Positions 17,846 to 25,998 of a DNA stretch of 54,129 bases are shown here, in pieces. The stretch comes from CAYHZL01 sp964361075. Its GTDB lineage: Bacteria; Bacteroidota; Ignavibacteria; UBA10030; UBA8401. A program made the position numbers and the translations under genes. The notes beneath the pieces are model-generated. The model saw nothing but the letters and a program-made list of their open reading frames with translations. It was not told the DNA's origin and searched no databases. The stretch lies in assembly GCA_964361075.1 (NCBI GenBank), contig CAYHZL010000003.1, positions 1-54,129 of the forward strand, written 5' to 3'. Every line of letters begins with the position of its first letter. Within the stretch, counting starts at the first letter, position 1.

Positions 17846-17863
17846 AGCAGAAATTTATTCTGC
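17846..17863. terminator. Weak hairpin between purL and the Rieske gene
   Basis: GCAGAA and TTCTGC pair over 6 bp around ATTTAT in the 80-bp convergent gap. The surroundings are A/T-rich but there is no strong U-run, so terminator activity is only possible. Confidence 0.3.
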
Positions 17864-17919
17864 ACAAAATGTTACTTTACATAACATTGATTATATCGTA
17901 AAACAATATGCAATAAGAA

Positions 17920-18369
17920 TCAAATCCTGTTTATATAAATTTTATCTTGTTCAACTTTTATTATGCGTTGATGTAGCGGTAACTTTGCTGGTCCCTTTAA
18001 GGCATCCCCATTTTCACTAAACTTGCTTCCGTGGCATGAGCAAGCAAAATATATTTCTTGCTCTCCTTTAATTTTTAGTCCGCAACCTTTATGTGTGCAT
18101 CGTAACGAATACGCTTTAATTTCTTTTTTCGAAGTGAAAATAACAGCAACTACATCATCGTCTATTGTTACTTTTTTATATCGAAGTCTTTCTATCTCTG
18201 CTTTTGTACTAACCAATGTGTAAGGATTAGTGTCGACACTAATATTGCCTACTTGAAACTGAAACCCTAACATATCCAAAATTTTTTTATAGGAAAAAGA
18301 TATTGCACTAATTAAAACAATTGTTAGAGCTGCAAGAAAATTTCTTCTGTTTACTTTGTTGGATTCCAA
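17920..18369 (-). CDS. Rieske [2Fe-2S] protein with Tat-like signal
   Basis: This is a membrane-anchored or exported electron carrier. In the 149-residue protein a twin-arginine-like start (NRRNFLAAL, residues 7-15) precedes a hydrophobic helix to about 26. The Rieske cluster ligands are C91/H93 and C110/H113 (CTHKGC and CSCHGS), and C96 and C112 can form the disulfide typical of high-potential Rieske proteins. No cytochrome b or arsenite oxidase partner is adjacent, so the redox partner is unknown. It lies three bases after dapF on the same strand. Confidence 0.85.
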   Translation of the reverse strand: MESNKVNRRNFLAALTIVLISAISFSYKKILDMLGFQFQVGNISVDTNPYTLVSTKAEIERLRYKKVTIDDDVVAVIFTSKKEIKAYSLRCTHKGCGLKIKGEQEIYFACSCHGSKFSENGDALKGPAKLPLHQRIIKVEQDKIYINRI

Positions 18370-18372
18370 TAG

Positions 18373-19230
18373 TTACTCAAAAATTATTTTATTGTTCTTA
18401 TCAATTTTTACTACGCCAGAATATACCGAATCAGCACCGCCGGTTAATATTACATCAGAAAATTGATCGTTATTTTTATGAAAATCGACTGTGAGATGCT
18501 CTCCGCTTCGTACGGCTAAATTGATTGGTGGTTTAGTAAAATACAATGCGTTTGCTATGAGCGCACTCGCCGTTGAACCGGTTCCACATGCAAGAGTTTC
18601 TTCTTCAACGCCACGCTCATAAGTTCTTATTTGAATAAAAATATTGCCATCGCGCTTAATAAAATTTATATTTGCACCTTCTGGCGAAAAATATTTATGG
18701 TTTCGAATTTTACGTCCGAGAATATTGATATCCATATTTTCATACTGTAGAAATAGATCTTTATTTTCATCCGCAAATATTACGCAATGAGGCGACCCTG
18801 TATTAATAAAATGAAAAAGAATTTTATGTTTATCAATTTGAATGCTTTGGTTAAGTCGAATATCTGTTGGATTTTTCATTTTCAAGCTAACGGTATTTTT
18901 TAAAACTGTAGCTTGATAAATGTAGTTTAACGTTTCGAAAGTGAATTGTTTTGTTTTGACAATCCCATTGGTATGTGCAAATTTGGCAATACATCGTCCC
19001 CCATTTCCGCACATACCGCCATACGAACCATCAGCATTGAAATATTTCATCGTAAAATTTGCTGTAGAACTTTTTTCAACTAATAGCAAACCATCAGCAC
19101 CTATACCTAAGCGCCGATGGCAAAATCGTTGTGCTGCTTCGTTGGGATGAGTAATGATACCTTCGCGATTATCAATAACAACAAAATCGTTTCCGGCACC
19201 ACTCATTTTTGTAAAATGAACTTCTTTCAT
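18373..19230 (-). CDS. dapF: Diaminopimelate epimerase
   Basis: DapF interconverts LL- and meso-diaminopimelate for lysine and peptidoglycan synthesis. The 285-residue protein opens with FTKMSGAGNDFVVID; the two catalytic cysteines are in MCGNGGRC (about 75) and LACGTGSTA (about 215). Length and the duplicated fold fit the family. It is followed closely by the Rieske gene and preceded by tmRNA on the same strand. Confidence 0.95.
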   Translation of the reverse strand: MKEVHFTKMSGAGNDFVVIDNREGIITHPNEAAQRFCHRRLGIGADGLLLVEKSSTANFTMKYFNADGSYGGMCGNGGRCIAKFAHTNGIVKTKQFTFETLNYIYQATVLKNTVSLKMKNPTDIRLNQSIQIDKHKILFHFINTGSPHCVIFADENKDLFLQYENMDINILGRKIRNHKYFSPEGANINFIKRDGNIFIQIRTYERGVEEETLACGTGSTASALIANALYFTKPPINLAVRSGEHLTVDFHKNNDQFSDVILTGGADSVYSGVVKIDKNNKIIFE

Positions 19231-19274
19231 GAAATATTAAAATATAACTTACTGCAGATATGAAAATACACTTG

Positions 19275-19641
19275 TGGAGGTGCGGGGATTCGAACCCCGG
19301 TCCGAAGTGAAAACCATTAGACCTTCTCCATACTCAGTTCAACTCGCTGTAGCTTCATCCTGATAGTTTGGTTGAACTCAACTTCTCAGAATATACCAAA
19401 GGACTTTAATCTCGTTTGCACCGCCTTTATACTGTGCAAACCTGCCCGATGTAAGTCGACACCTTGAATACAGCCATCAGGTAAACCGTATTCTTGATGC
19501 GCAGCGAATTTAATTAAGCTGCGAGTGCGTAGTTGTAAGTATCTGCACTTATTGGTTTTCCGCTTTATTAACGTGCAACGCGAAAAGCACGGTATGCTTA
19601 TGTCTAACCATTCCCGACTCCGTCGAGACCAAGTCACCCCC
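19275..19641 (-). ncRNA. ssrA: tmRNA
   Basis: Transfer-messenger RNA rescues stalled ribosomes. On the minus strand it begins GGGGGTGACTTGGTCTCGAC and ends GGTTCGAATCCCCGCACCTCCA, with a 7-bp acceptor stem and T-arm. The terminal CCA is not encoded. The tag frame lies at 19514-19546 and reads ADTYNYALAA then stop, resembling the Chlorobium tag pattern. Length is about 367 nt. Confidence 0.95.
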
Positions 19642-19658
19642 CATCTGTTTAATACAAT

Positions 19659-20504
19659 TTAAACATTAGAACGAAGAATATCAATGTATTGTAAAATTGT
19701 TTCTGCCTTAAAGCTTTCACTTTTTTGTTCGTGTGAAAGAATCAAATTGCGGAGCATACGTTCAATTATTTGTAGATTTATTGCTGGTTCTAATTGTTCC
19801 ACCAAAAAATTATGTCCTTGTTGTTGAACAAGCTCTCTGCAATCTGCAACGCTTAATATTTTACCATCGTTAAAAGGATCAACATAAATAAACGAATTGC
19901 CTGAACTCAAACCAAGAATAAAATGACCCTGTAATGCAATTCCATGAAGCGGCAAATTAATTTTTTTACCAACCAAGAGATACACTACTGATAAACTTAA
20001 CGGTACACCGGTTTTAGAATCAAGAATTTTATTGATGTAGTGATTGTTTTCTTCATAATAATTTTCACGGTTTGCGTGAAAACCGAGATGATGCAGAAAA
20101 TAATCGTTAATGGTCTGAATGATTTCCATGTCGTCACTCTTAGCCAACAACCTGCTCTTAAGTTCTTTCGAATACACATTAAGAAGTTCAAGATATCGTG
20201 TGAAGTCTATGTGTGGAAATCGTTGTTTTGCGATAAGAAAGACACCTTCTTCTAAATCCAAATCTTTTTTATTATAACTGATTAGTGCTCTAAATTGTTC
20301 CTTAAAAATATTGCGAGTTAATTGTTCTCGAACTTTTGAAATCTTCTTGTCTAACAATGAATCATAAGATACATCGTGAAGCGCCAGATACTCCAGCGCC
20401 GGCATTCCTATTTCAATTAATTTATTATGAGCAATTGAATACACTGTTTCATCGGAATCGTCGAGTAGCGTGATGAGTGATAGTATTTCAGATTTTTCGG
20501 ACAT
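19659..20504 (-). CDS. SirB1-type transglutaminase-like protein
   Basis: The 281-residue protein matches the SirB1 / transglutaminase-like group: a helical N-terminal part, then DYFLHHLGFHANRENYYE, NKILDSKTGVPLSLSVVYLLVGKKINLPLHGIALQGHFIL and YVDPFNDGKILS. In many relatives a C-H-D triad is not complete, and here the usual nucleophile position has no obvious cysteine, so enzyme activity is doubtful. The role of this family is not established. It lies immediately upstream of tmRNA and eight bases after a LOG-family gene. Confidence 0.7.
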   Translation of the reverse strand: MSEKSEILSLITLLDDSDETVYSIAHNKLIEIGMPALEYLALHDVSYDSLLDKKISKVREQLTRNIFKEQFRALISYNKKDLDLEEGVFLIAKQRFPHIDFTRYLELLNVYSKELKSRLLAKSDDMEIIQTINDYFLHHLGFHANRENYYEENNHYINKILDSKTGVPLSLSVVYLLVGKKINLPLHGIALQGHFILGLSSGNSFIYVDPFNDGKILSVADCRELVQQQGHNFLVEQLEPAINLQIIERMLRNLILSHEQKSESFKAETILQYIDILRSNV

Positions 20505-20511
20505 AGTGCTA

Positions 20512-21351
20512 TTAAAATAACTCAGAGTAATTTAGTTGAATTGATTTTTTAAGAATATCCAATGCTTCTTGTGGTGAATCTGCAAATGAAAATAATTTCA
20601 TATCCTCTTTGCTGATCATACCGTATTTTATTAAGGCATCAAAATTAATTATTTCCTGCCAATACGATTTGCCAAATAATACGACGGTCATTTTTTTCTT
20701 AATCTTATTTGTTTGTAGTAGCGTCAATAATTCCATAAGTTCATCCAAAGTTCCGAAACCGCCGGGAAATGCTACGAGAGCTTTTCCAAGATACATGAAC
20801 CAATATTTTCTCATAAAGAAATAATGAAATTCAATATTTAGGTCCGGCGTAATGTACGGATTTGGATATTGCTCCATCGGCAAACTTATATTTAATCCTA
20901 CTGACTTTCCTTTCGCAAGATGTGCTCCTTTATTAGCGGCTTCCATTATTCCCGGTCCACCTCCTGAGCAAATCAGTAGTCTATTTTTTTCTGATAACGA
21001 TTGCGACCATTCCGTAACTGATCGAGCTAACTCTACTGCATCTTCATAATATCGTGACATTGAAACAGCATGCTGTGCTTGTTCAAACTCGTGTTGTGCA
21101 ACATCTGAAACTTTTTTTTGCATTTTGATTTTCTTTTTTGCAATTGAAAGTTTCTTTTTGGCATCATTTAAAGACATAATACGGGCTGAGCCAAAAAAAA
21201 CAATTGTGTCTTTCACACCAAAATATTTGAATCGGCTTAACGGTTCAAGAAATTCAGATAAAATTCTGATTGGTCGTGCATCTTTTGAATTTAGAAATCC
21301 TAAATTCTTATAGGCTTTGGGAGGGTTTATTTTTTTTTGTTTTATTTTCAT
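20512..21351 (-). CDS. LOG family (TIGR00730-type) nucleotide hydrolase, long form
   Basis: This 279-residue Rossmann-fold protein belongs to the group once called lysine decarboxylase-like; characterised members are cytokinin-ribotide or nucleotide 5'-monophosphate phosphoribohydrolases. Motifs are SGGGPGIMEAANKGA and FPGGFGTLDELME (the PGGxGTxxE catalytic signature). It has an unusually long N-terminal lysine-rich segment with a likely coiled coil at about 65-100. Its ATG overlaps the stop of a small truncated GAF gene (ATGA). A second LOG gene lies at 24691. Confidence 0.85.
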   Translation of the reverse strand: MKIKQKKINPPKAYKNLGFLNSKDARPIRILSEFLEPLSRFKYFGVKDTIVFFGSARIMSLNDAKKKLSIAKKKIKMQKKVSDVAQHEFEQAQHAVSMSRYYEDAVELARSVTEWSQSLSEKNRLLICSGGGPGIMEAANKGAHLAKGKSVGLNISLPMEQYPNPYITPDLNIEFHYFFMRKYWFMYLGKALVAFPGGFGTLDELMELLTLLQTNKIKKKMTVVLFGKSYWQEIINFDALIKYGMISKEDMKLFSFADSPQEALDILKKSIQLNYSELF

Positions 21352-21473
21352 AGAGTAATATTTGCAAGATTAGCTATGAGATTGCTTTCGTCAGCAATTA
21401 GTGATTTAATTTGCCGCAATAGCTCTTCGTATCGTTCGGTTTTATTATTTTTTGTAATTAATATTTCTTCCAT
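21348..21473 (-). pseudogene. Truncated free-methionine-(R)-sulfoxide reductase (GAF) remnant
   Basis: This 41-codon frame (MEEILI ... NLANITL) begins at an ATG four bases after the ygfZ stop. Its KTERYEELLRQIKSLIADES followed by NLIANLANIT aligns with the N-terminus of GAF-domain free methionine sulfoxide reductases (E. coli YebR has KTEFYADLNRDF ... LATLANTSALL). It stops where those proteins continue into the GAF core, and none of the catalytic cysteines remain. The TGA overlaps the ATG of the LOG gene, so it may now serve as a short coupled leader. The family match is from memory. Confidence 0.55.
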
Positions 21474-21476
21474 AAA

Positions 21477-22325
21477 TTAAATTGCGGCTTCAAATATTTT
21501 TGTAATGGTTATTTTATTTGTCGAATCCTTAATAAATAATTCCGTACCAACAAGAGCATATTTGTTTTTAACTATAACCAACCCGATGCTATTATTAGTA
21601 GAACGTATCTCTTCACAGTTACTTGTTATTTTCCCAACATCCTCATTATCAGCAGTTACAATATACTGCACATTCGGATCAAGTAGTACCTCTGACTGAA
21701 AGCAACATAATCTGCGTTGAATTTTTTTCTGCGCATCTATTCGGGCAATTACCTCTTGTCCGACATAACAACCTTTCGTAAAACTTATATCCTTCCAAAG
21801 ATTTAATTCCAGCGGATTATATGATTCAGTTAGTTCTTTCTGATATGCAGGAAGACCAATACTTATTCTATAATATTCAAACGATTCGTTACTTATTACT
21901 CGATATCCATTTTTTATAAAGTAATCTTCATCGTTATCAAGAAGAATTGATGAAACACTATTTTCAAACGTCATCCACGCTGGAATTGTTCCTGTTCTAT
22001 CTTCAAGCAACAAATCTTCCATAATTATAAATTTGTTAAGCCAAGCAATAACTGCTTGTGCTGCCTTCGGACTCGTAATGAGAATTACAACTCCATTTTT
22101 TTGCAATACAATAACACGATCTACCATTCTTCCCTTCTCAGTAATCAACAAAGTTGGAAGAATTGAAAGTGCAGAGAATTTTGAAAAATCATTCGTGGAA
22201 ATTCTTTGAAGAAAATCTACAGCTTCATTTCCAATCATTCGAATGATGCCGTAGTGAGAAATATTACAAGCGGCTTTTCCATGTGTCAACGCTTCAATAT
22301 CAAGTAAAATGTCTGATGATTTCAT
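21477..22325 (-). CDS. ygfZ: YgfZ/GcvT-like folate-binding protein
   Basis: YgfZ (IBA57-like) proteins use tetrahydrofolate in repair or maturation of iron-sulfur enzymes. The 282-residue protein has the diagnostic KGCYVGQEVIARI (about residue 190) with its conserved cysteine, plus GcvT-like features (FLQRISTNDF, EKGRMVDRVIVL). Its ATG overlaps the stop of the upstream LiaF-like gene by four bases, indicating coupling. Confidence 0.88.
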   Translation of the reverse strand: MKSSDILLDIEALTHGKAACNISHYGIIRMIGNEAVDFLQRISTNDFSKFSALSILPTLLITEKGRMVDRVIVLQKNGVVILITSPKAAQAVIAWLNKFIIMEDLLLEDRTGTIPAWMTFENSVSSILLDNDEDYFIKNGYRVISNESFEYYRISIGLPAYQKELTESYNPLELNLWKDISFTKGCYVGQEVIARIDAQKKIQRRLCCFQSEVLLDPNVQYIVTADNEDVGKITSNCEEIRSTNNSIGLVIVKNKYALVGTELFIKDSTNKITITKIFEAAI

Positions 22326-22933
22326 TGCCGCACGTTAATATCGCCAAATACTAAATTGATATAGATACGCAATTTCTTTGTTGCAGTACTAAAGTTTGCA
22401 GTTGTGTAATTCGTTTGTTGTCCGAATCCTGATGCATGATTATCTACAACGATAACATCGCCGAATAAAGTTTTCGCTGAAACTATAAAATCCATTTCTT
22501 TTGGAAGAATTAATTGAATATCGCCAAGCACTCCATCAATTTTTAAAACATGTTCTCCTTCAGCAAGCTGGCACTCGGAAATATTAATGTTACTATCGCC
22601 AAAAACGGTGTTAATGGTGCCGCCGCGAAAATCATTTGTGCTAATTTTTAAATCAACATCGCCAAACACTGAGCTATGATTGACAAATGGATGACTTGTC
22701 TGCACAGAAGTTGTTTGTGGTGTGTCTGATTGTTGTGCAGTATTTTCTTCACTGAAGGTGTTACTTTTTTTCTGCTTTCGTAAAATATTTAATCCTATGA
22801 CAATCAGGATGAGCGGCCAAAATGTTGATATGATGTATCCGAATTCTAGGATGTCCATTTTATCTAACAAAAAAAGCAAACCTATGACAACGAGAATGAG
22901 ACCGCCAATATTTGAATTATTCTTTGTGCTCAT
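22322..22933 (-). CDS. LiaF/DUF5668-like membrane protein
   Basis: The 203-residue protein has two hydrophobic helices (about 9-25 and 32-50; IGGLILVVIGLLFLLDKM, FWPLILIVIGLNIL), a low-complexity linker, then a repetitive beta-rich domain with recurring VFGD motifs (SVFGDVDL, TVFGDSNI, TLFGDVIV, LVFGDINV). This matches the C-terminal domain of LiaF-like cell-envelope stress proteins. No LiaRS-type regulator is adjacent. It overlaps ygfZ and directly follows PolX, ending one base before it. Confidence 0.7.
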   Translation of the reverse strand: MSTKNNSNIGGLILVVIGLLFLLDKMDILEFGYIISTFWPLILIVIGLNILRKQKKSNTFSEENTAQQSDTPQTTSVQTSHPFVNHSSVFGDVDLKISTNDFRGGTINTVFGDSNINISECQLAEGEHVLKIDGVLGDIQLILPKEMDFIVSAKTLFGDVIVVDNHASGFGQQTNYTTANFSTATKKLRIYINLVFGDINVRQ

Positions 22934-24679
22934 TTATTTTTTCGATAAAAATTTTTCAATTGTTTTTAAATTCATGATGTTGATAACATCTTTTTTTTCA
23001 AGCCACCCTTTCCGAGCAATACCAACACCATATCGAACGTTGTTCAATCCATCTGTTGAGTGTGCATCCGGATTTATTGAAATGCGCACACCTTTTTCTT
23101 TTGCATACTTACACATTCTCCAATCCAAATCTAAGCGCGAAGGGTGAGCATTAATTTCAATTATTTTTCCATACTCTGATGCTGCATTGATGATGGTTGT
23201 TTGATTCAAAGGGTATCCGTCTCGCTGTAATAATAATCGTCCTGTTAAATGACCAAGCATTGTTACGTACTTATTTTTTACAGCTTTCAAAATTCGTTTG
23301 GTCATTTCTTCTTCAGTCATTTTAAAAATACTATGCACTGATGCAACAACAAAATCAAAAGAAGAAAGAACTTTATCGCTGAAATCCAATTCACCATTAG
23401 ACAAAATATCCACTTCAATTCCTTTAAAGATACGGAAGTTTGACAATGTTTGATTCAATGAATCTATTTCTTTGTGTTGTTGTTTCACTCGTTGTTCACT
23501 TAAGCCGTTTGCATACACAGCAATTTTACTATGGTCTGCAATACCAATATACTCCCATCCTTTTTTTTGTGCGGCACTTGCCATTTCGAAAAGAGTATTT
23601 GTGCCGTCACTATAGTTGGTGTGGCAATGAAATGTGCCTCGAATATCATTTTCAGAAATGAGCATCGGTAAAGTTTTATTTTGCGCAGATTCAATTTCTC
23701 CCATATCCTCGCGAAGTTCTGGTGGGACATACTCTAAACCAAGTGCAGAGTAAATGTTTTCTTCATTTATGCAGGAAATATTTTTTTTAGTTTTTCCTTT
23801 TTTATCGTCAGAGTCGATACGTGAAAAGCCATATTCATTTAAACTCAGTCCGAAATTTTTTGCCAGCGATCGTATTCTGACATTATGTTCTTTGCTGCCG
23901 GTAAAGTAATTAAGTGTAAAAGGAAATTCTGCATCGTTCACAATTCGTACATCACAATGTATTCCGGAGTTTAAAATAACGCTCGATTTTGTTTCTCCTT
24001 CTCCGGTAATTCTCTGAACACCGGGATGCGAAGTAAATGCTTTCATGATGTTCTGTGTCTCTTTCTTTTGCGCACTAAGAACAATATCTATATCGCCAAT
24101 AATTTCTTTTTTGCGGCGTAAACTTCCCGCTATCTCTGCACGTATAACTCCTTTTTGTTTAAAAATATATTGAAATATTTCCTTCGCGGCAGTTTCAGCC
24201 ACAGAGTATAGAAATTTTGTGCTATACTTTTGCAATGTTTCTATACCGGCAAGAATGTTTTCTTCTGTTTTTTTCCCGAATCCATCAAGATGTTCAAGTG
24301 TATGTTCTTTGCACGCCGCTTCAAGTTGTTCGATGGAATGAATCTGTAGTTTTTCGTACAGAATTTTTACTTTTTTCGGACCTAGTCCTTGTATTTGTAA
24401 AATTTTAAAAAGAGATTCAGGAAATTCAGATTTTAATTCATCGTAGTATTGTAGTTTTCCAGTGGTAACAAGTTCGGTAATTTTTTCGGAGAGAGCTTCA
24501 CCGATGCCTTTAATTTTTTTTATTTCACCGGACACAACGAGAGTTTGCAAATCTTCACTTAATCCGGAAATAGTTCGCGCAGCATTTTTATAGGCAAGGC
24601 ACTTAAATTTATTCTCGCCTTTCAGTTCGAGTAGAGTTCCGATTTCATCTAAAATAGTTGCAACGTGAGATTTATCCAT
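22934..24679 (-). CDS. polX: Family X DNA polymerase/3'-5' exonuclease (PolX) with PHP domain
   Basis: PolX is a repair polymerase that fills short gaps. In 581 residues: helix-hairpin-helix region (about 1-150), nucleotidyltransferase palm with the metal-binding pair in GDIDIVL and a third aspartate in HCDVRI, then a C-terminal PHP nuclease domain from about 345 (HCHTNYSDG, IADHSK, GIEVDIL, SVHSIF, GHLTGR, EINAHPSRLDLD, NPDAHS), which appears to keep all metal ligands. Start at 24679 is the only one giving the full N-terminal domain. It is flanked by a LOG gene. Confidence 0.93.
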   Translation of the reverse strand: MDKSHVATILDEIGTLLELKGENKFKCLAYKNAARTISGLSEDLQTLVVSGEIKKIKGIGEALSEKITELVTTGKLQYYDELKSEFPESLFKILQIQGLGPKKVKILYEKLQIHSIEQLEAACKEHTLEHLDGFGKKTEENILAGIETLQKYSTKFLYSVAETAAKEIFQYIFKQKGVIRAEIAGSLRRKKEIIGDIDIVLSAQKKETQNIMKAFTSHPGVQRITGEGETKSSVILNSGIHCDVRIVNDAEFPFTLNYFTGSKEHNVRIRSLAKNFGLSLNEYGFSRIDSDDKKGKTKKNISCINEENIYSALGLEYVPPELREDMGEIESAQNKTLPMLISENDIRGTFHCHTNYSDGTNTLFEMASAAQKKGWEYIGIADHSKIAVYANGLSEQRVKQQHKEIDSLNQTLSNFRIFKGIEVDILSNGELDFSDKVLSSFDFVVASVHSIFKMTEEEMTKRILKAVKNKYVTMLGHLTGRLLLQRDGYPLNQTTIINAASEYGKIIEINAHPSRLDLDWRMCKYAKEKGVRISINPDAHSTDGLNNVRYGVGIARKGWLEKKDVINIMNLKTIEKFLSKK

Positions 24680-24690
24680 GAATAAAAAAA

Positions 24691-25404
24691 TTAAAAATTG
24701 AGTGCGTGTTTCTGTTTTAAATAAAAATCAACAACAGTTTTTACAGCAACTTTCGGATCGTCAGTCAAAATAAATAAATTTATATCTTCACTCGAAATCA
24801 TTCCGTCATGCAACATTTTAGTTTTAATCCACTCAATTAATCCGCTCCAATATTCGACACCCATCAATACAATTGGAAATTGTCTTCCCTTTTTTGTTTG
24901 CACAAGTGTGATGGCTTCAAAAAATTCATCCAACGTTCCATACCCGCCCGGCATTACAATAAAGCCCTGTGCATATTTTACAAACATAACTTTGCGAACA
25001 AAAAAATACCGAAACGTGATTAACTTATCGTCATCAATAAAAGGATTTGAACCTTGTTCGTGCGGCAATTCGATATTAAAACCTATTGACGCACCGTTGC
25101 TTTCTTTTGCCCCTTTGTTTGCAGCTTCCATCACTCCGGGTCCGCCGCCGGAAATAATTCCATATCCTGCTTTGACAAATTCTTTTGCCACATCAACAGT
25201 CAGTTTGTAAAATTTCGCATCTGGTTTTAACCGCGCTGAACCAAAAATTGTTACGCAATTTCCCATGCGCGACATTGCTTCAAATCCTTCAACAAACTCA
25301 GACATGATGCGGAAAACACGCCAAATATCTTTTTGAGTTTTCAGCACAGCATTAATTTGAACATCTTGAACTATATCGTGATTCGAACGTGGTTCAAATG
25401 ACAT
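24691..25404 (-). CDS. LOG family (TIGR00730-type) nucleotide hydrolase, short form
   Basis: This second LOG-family protein (237 residues) has GSARLKPDAKFY, SGGGPGVMEAANKGA and the catalytic PGGYGTLDEFFEA. It is related to the protein at 20512 but lacks that protein's long N-terminal extension and coiled-coil insert. Predicted substrate is a nucleoside 5'-monophosphate. It lies between trpG and polX, 11 bases from each neighbour, suggesting a shared transcript. Confidence 0.85.
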   Translation of the reverse strand: MSFEPRSNHDIVQDVQINAVLKTQKDIWRVFRIMSEFVEGFEAMSRMGNCVTIFGSARLKPDAKFYKLTVDVAKEFVKAGYGIISGGGPGVMEAANKGAKESNGASIGFNIELPHEQGSNPFIDDDKLITFRYFFVRKVMFVKYAQGFIVMPGGYGTLDEFFEAITLVQTKKGRQFPIVLMGVEYWSGLIEWIKTKMLHDGMISSEDINLFILTDDPKVAVKTVVDFYLKQKHALNF

Positions 25405-25415
25405 TGCAGTTCTCC

Positions 25416-25985
25416 TTAAAAATGTTGTGAAATAAAATTTTTGAGAATTATTTTACCAAATTGCGTTGCAATTGATTCAGGATGAAACTGAACGCCAAAC
25501 GTTGGATACTGTTTATGTTGAACTCCCATAATCACATTATCAGAGGTTGATGCTGTAATTTCAAGTTCAGTTGGAAAATTATTTGGATCGATAACAAGAG
25601 AATGATATCGCGCCGCAGTAAAATCATTTGGTATGTTGTGAAAAATTCCTTTATCGGTGTGATGAACGGTTGAAGTTTTTCCGTGAACTACAGTCGGCGC
25701 TTTTACGATTTTTCCACCGAACGCTTCGCCGATTGATTGATGACCGAGACATACGCCGAGAATTGGAATTTCTTTGTAAAATCTTTTCACAGTATCTACT
25801 GAAACGCCTGCTTCACTTGGTGTGCACGGTCCCGGAGAAATGACAATTGCATCGGGTTTCAATTGTTGAATTTCATCAAGTGTAATTTTATCGTTGCGGA
25901 CAACTTTTAGTTCGACGCGCAGTTCACCGAAATATTGAACAAGATTGTATGTGAATGAATCGTAATTATCAATAATCAAAATCAT
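25416..25985 (-). CDS. trpG: Anthranilate / aminodeoxychorismate synthase glutamine amidotransferase
   Basis: This glutaminase subunit supplies ammonia to TrpE or PabB. In the 189-residue class I glutamine amidotransferase the nucleophile cysteine is in LGVCLGHQSIGEAFGG (about 79) and the histidine-glutamate pair in GVQFHPESI (about 168-170). It lies 13 bases after trpE on the same strand. Such subunits can be shared with folate synthesis; no other pab gene is visible here. Confidence 0.92.
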   Translation of the reverse strand: MILIIDNYDSFTYNLVQYFGELRVELKVVRNDKITLDEIQQLKPDAIVISPGPCTPSEAGVSVDTVKRFYKEIPILGVCLGHQSIGEAFGGKIVKAPTVVHGKTSTVHHTDKGIFHNIPNDFTAARYHSLVIDPNNFPTELEITASTSDNVIMGVQHKQYPTFGVQFHPESIATQFGKIILKNFISQHF

Positions 25986-25998
25986 AAAAATATTTTCT

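Noticed and set aside
20512..21351. Lysine decarboxylase
   Set aside because: The old family name is misleading; PGGxGTxxE marks the LOG phosphoribohydrolase group.
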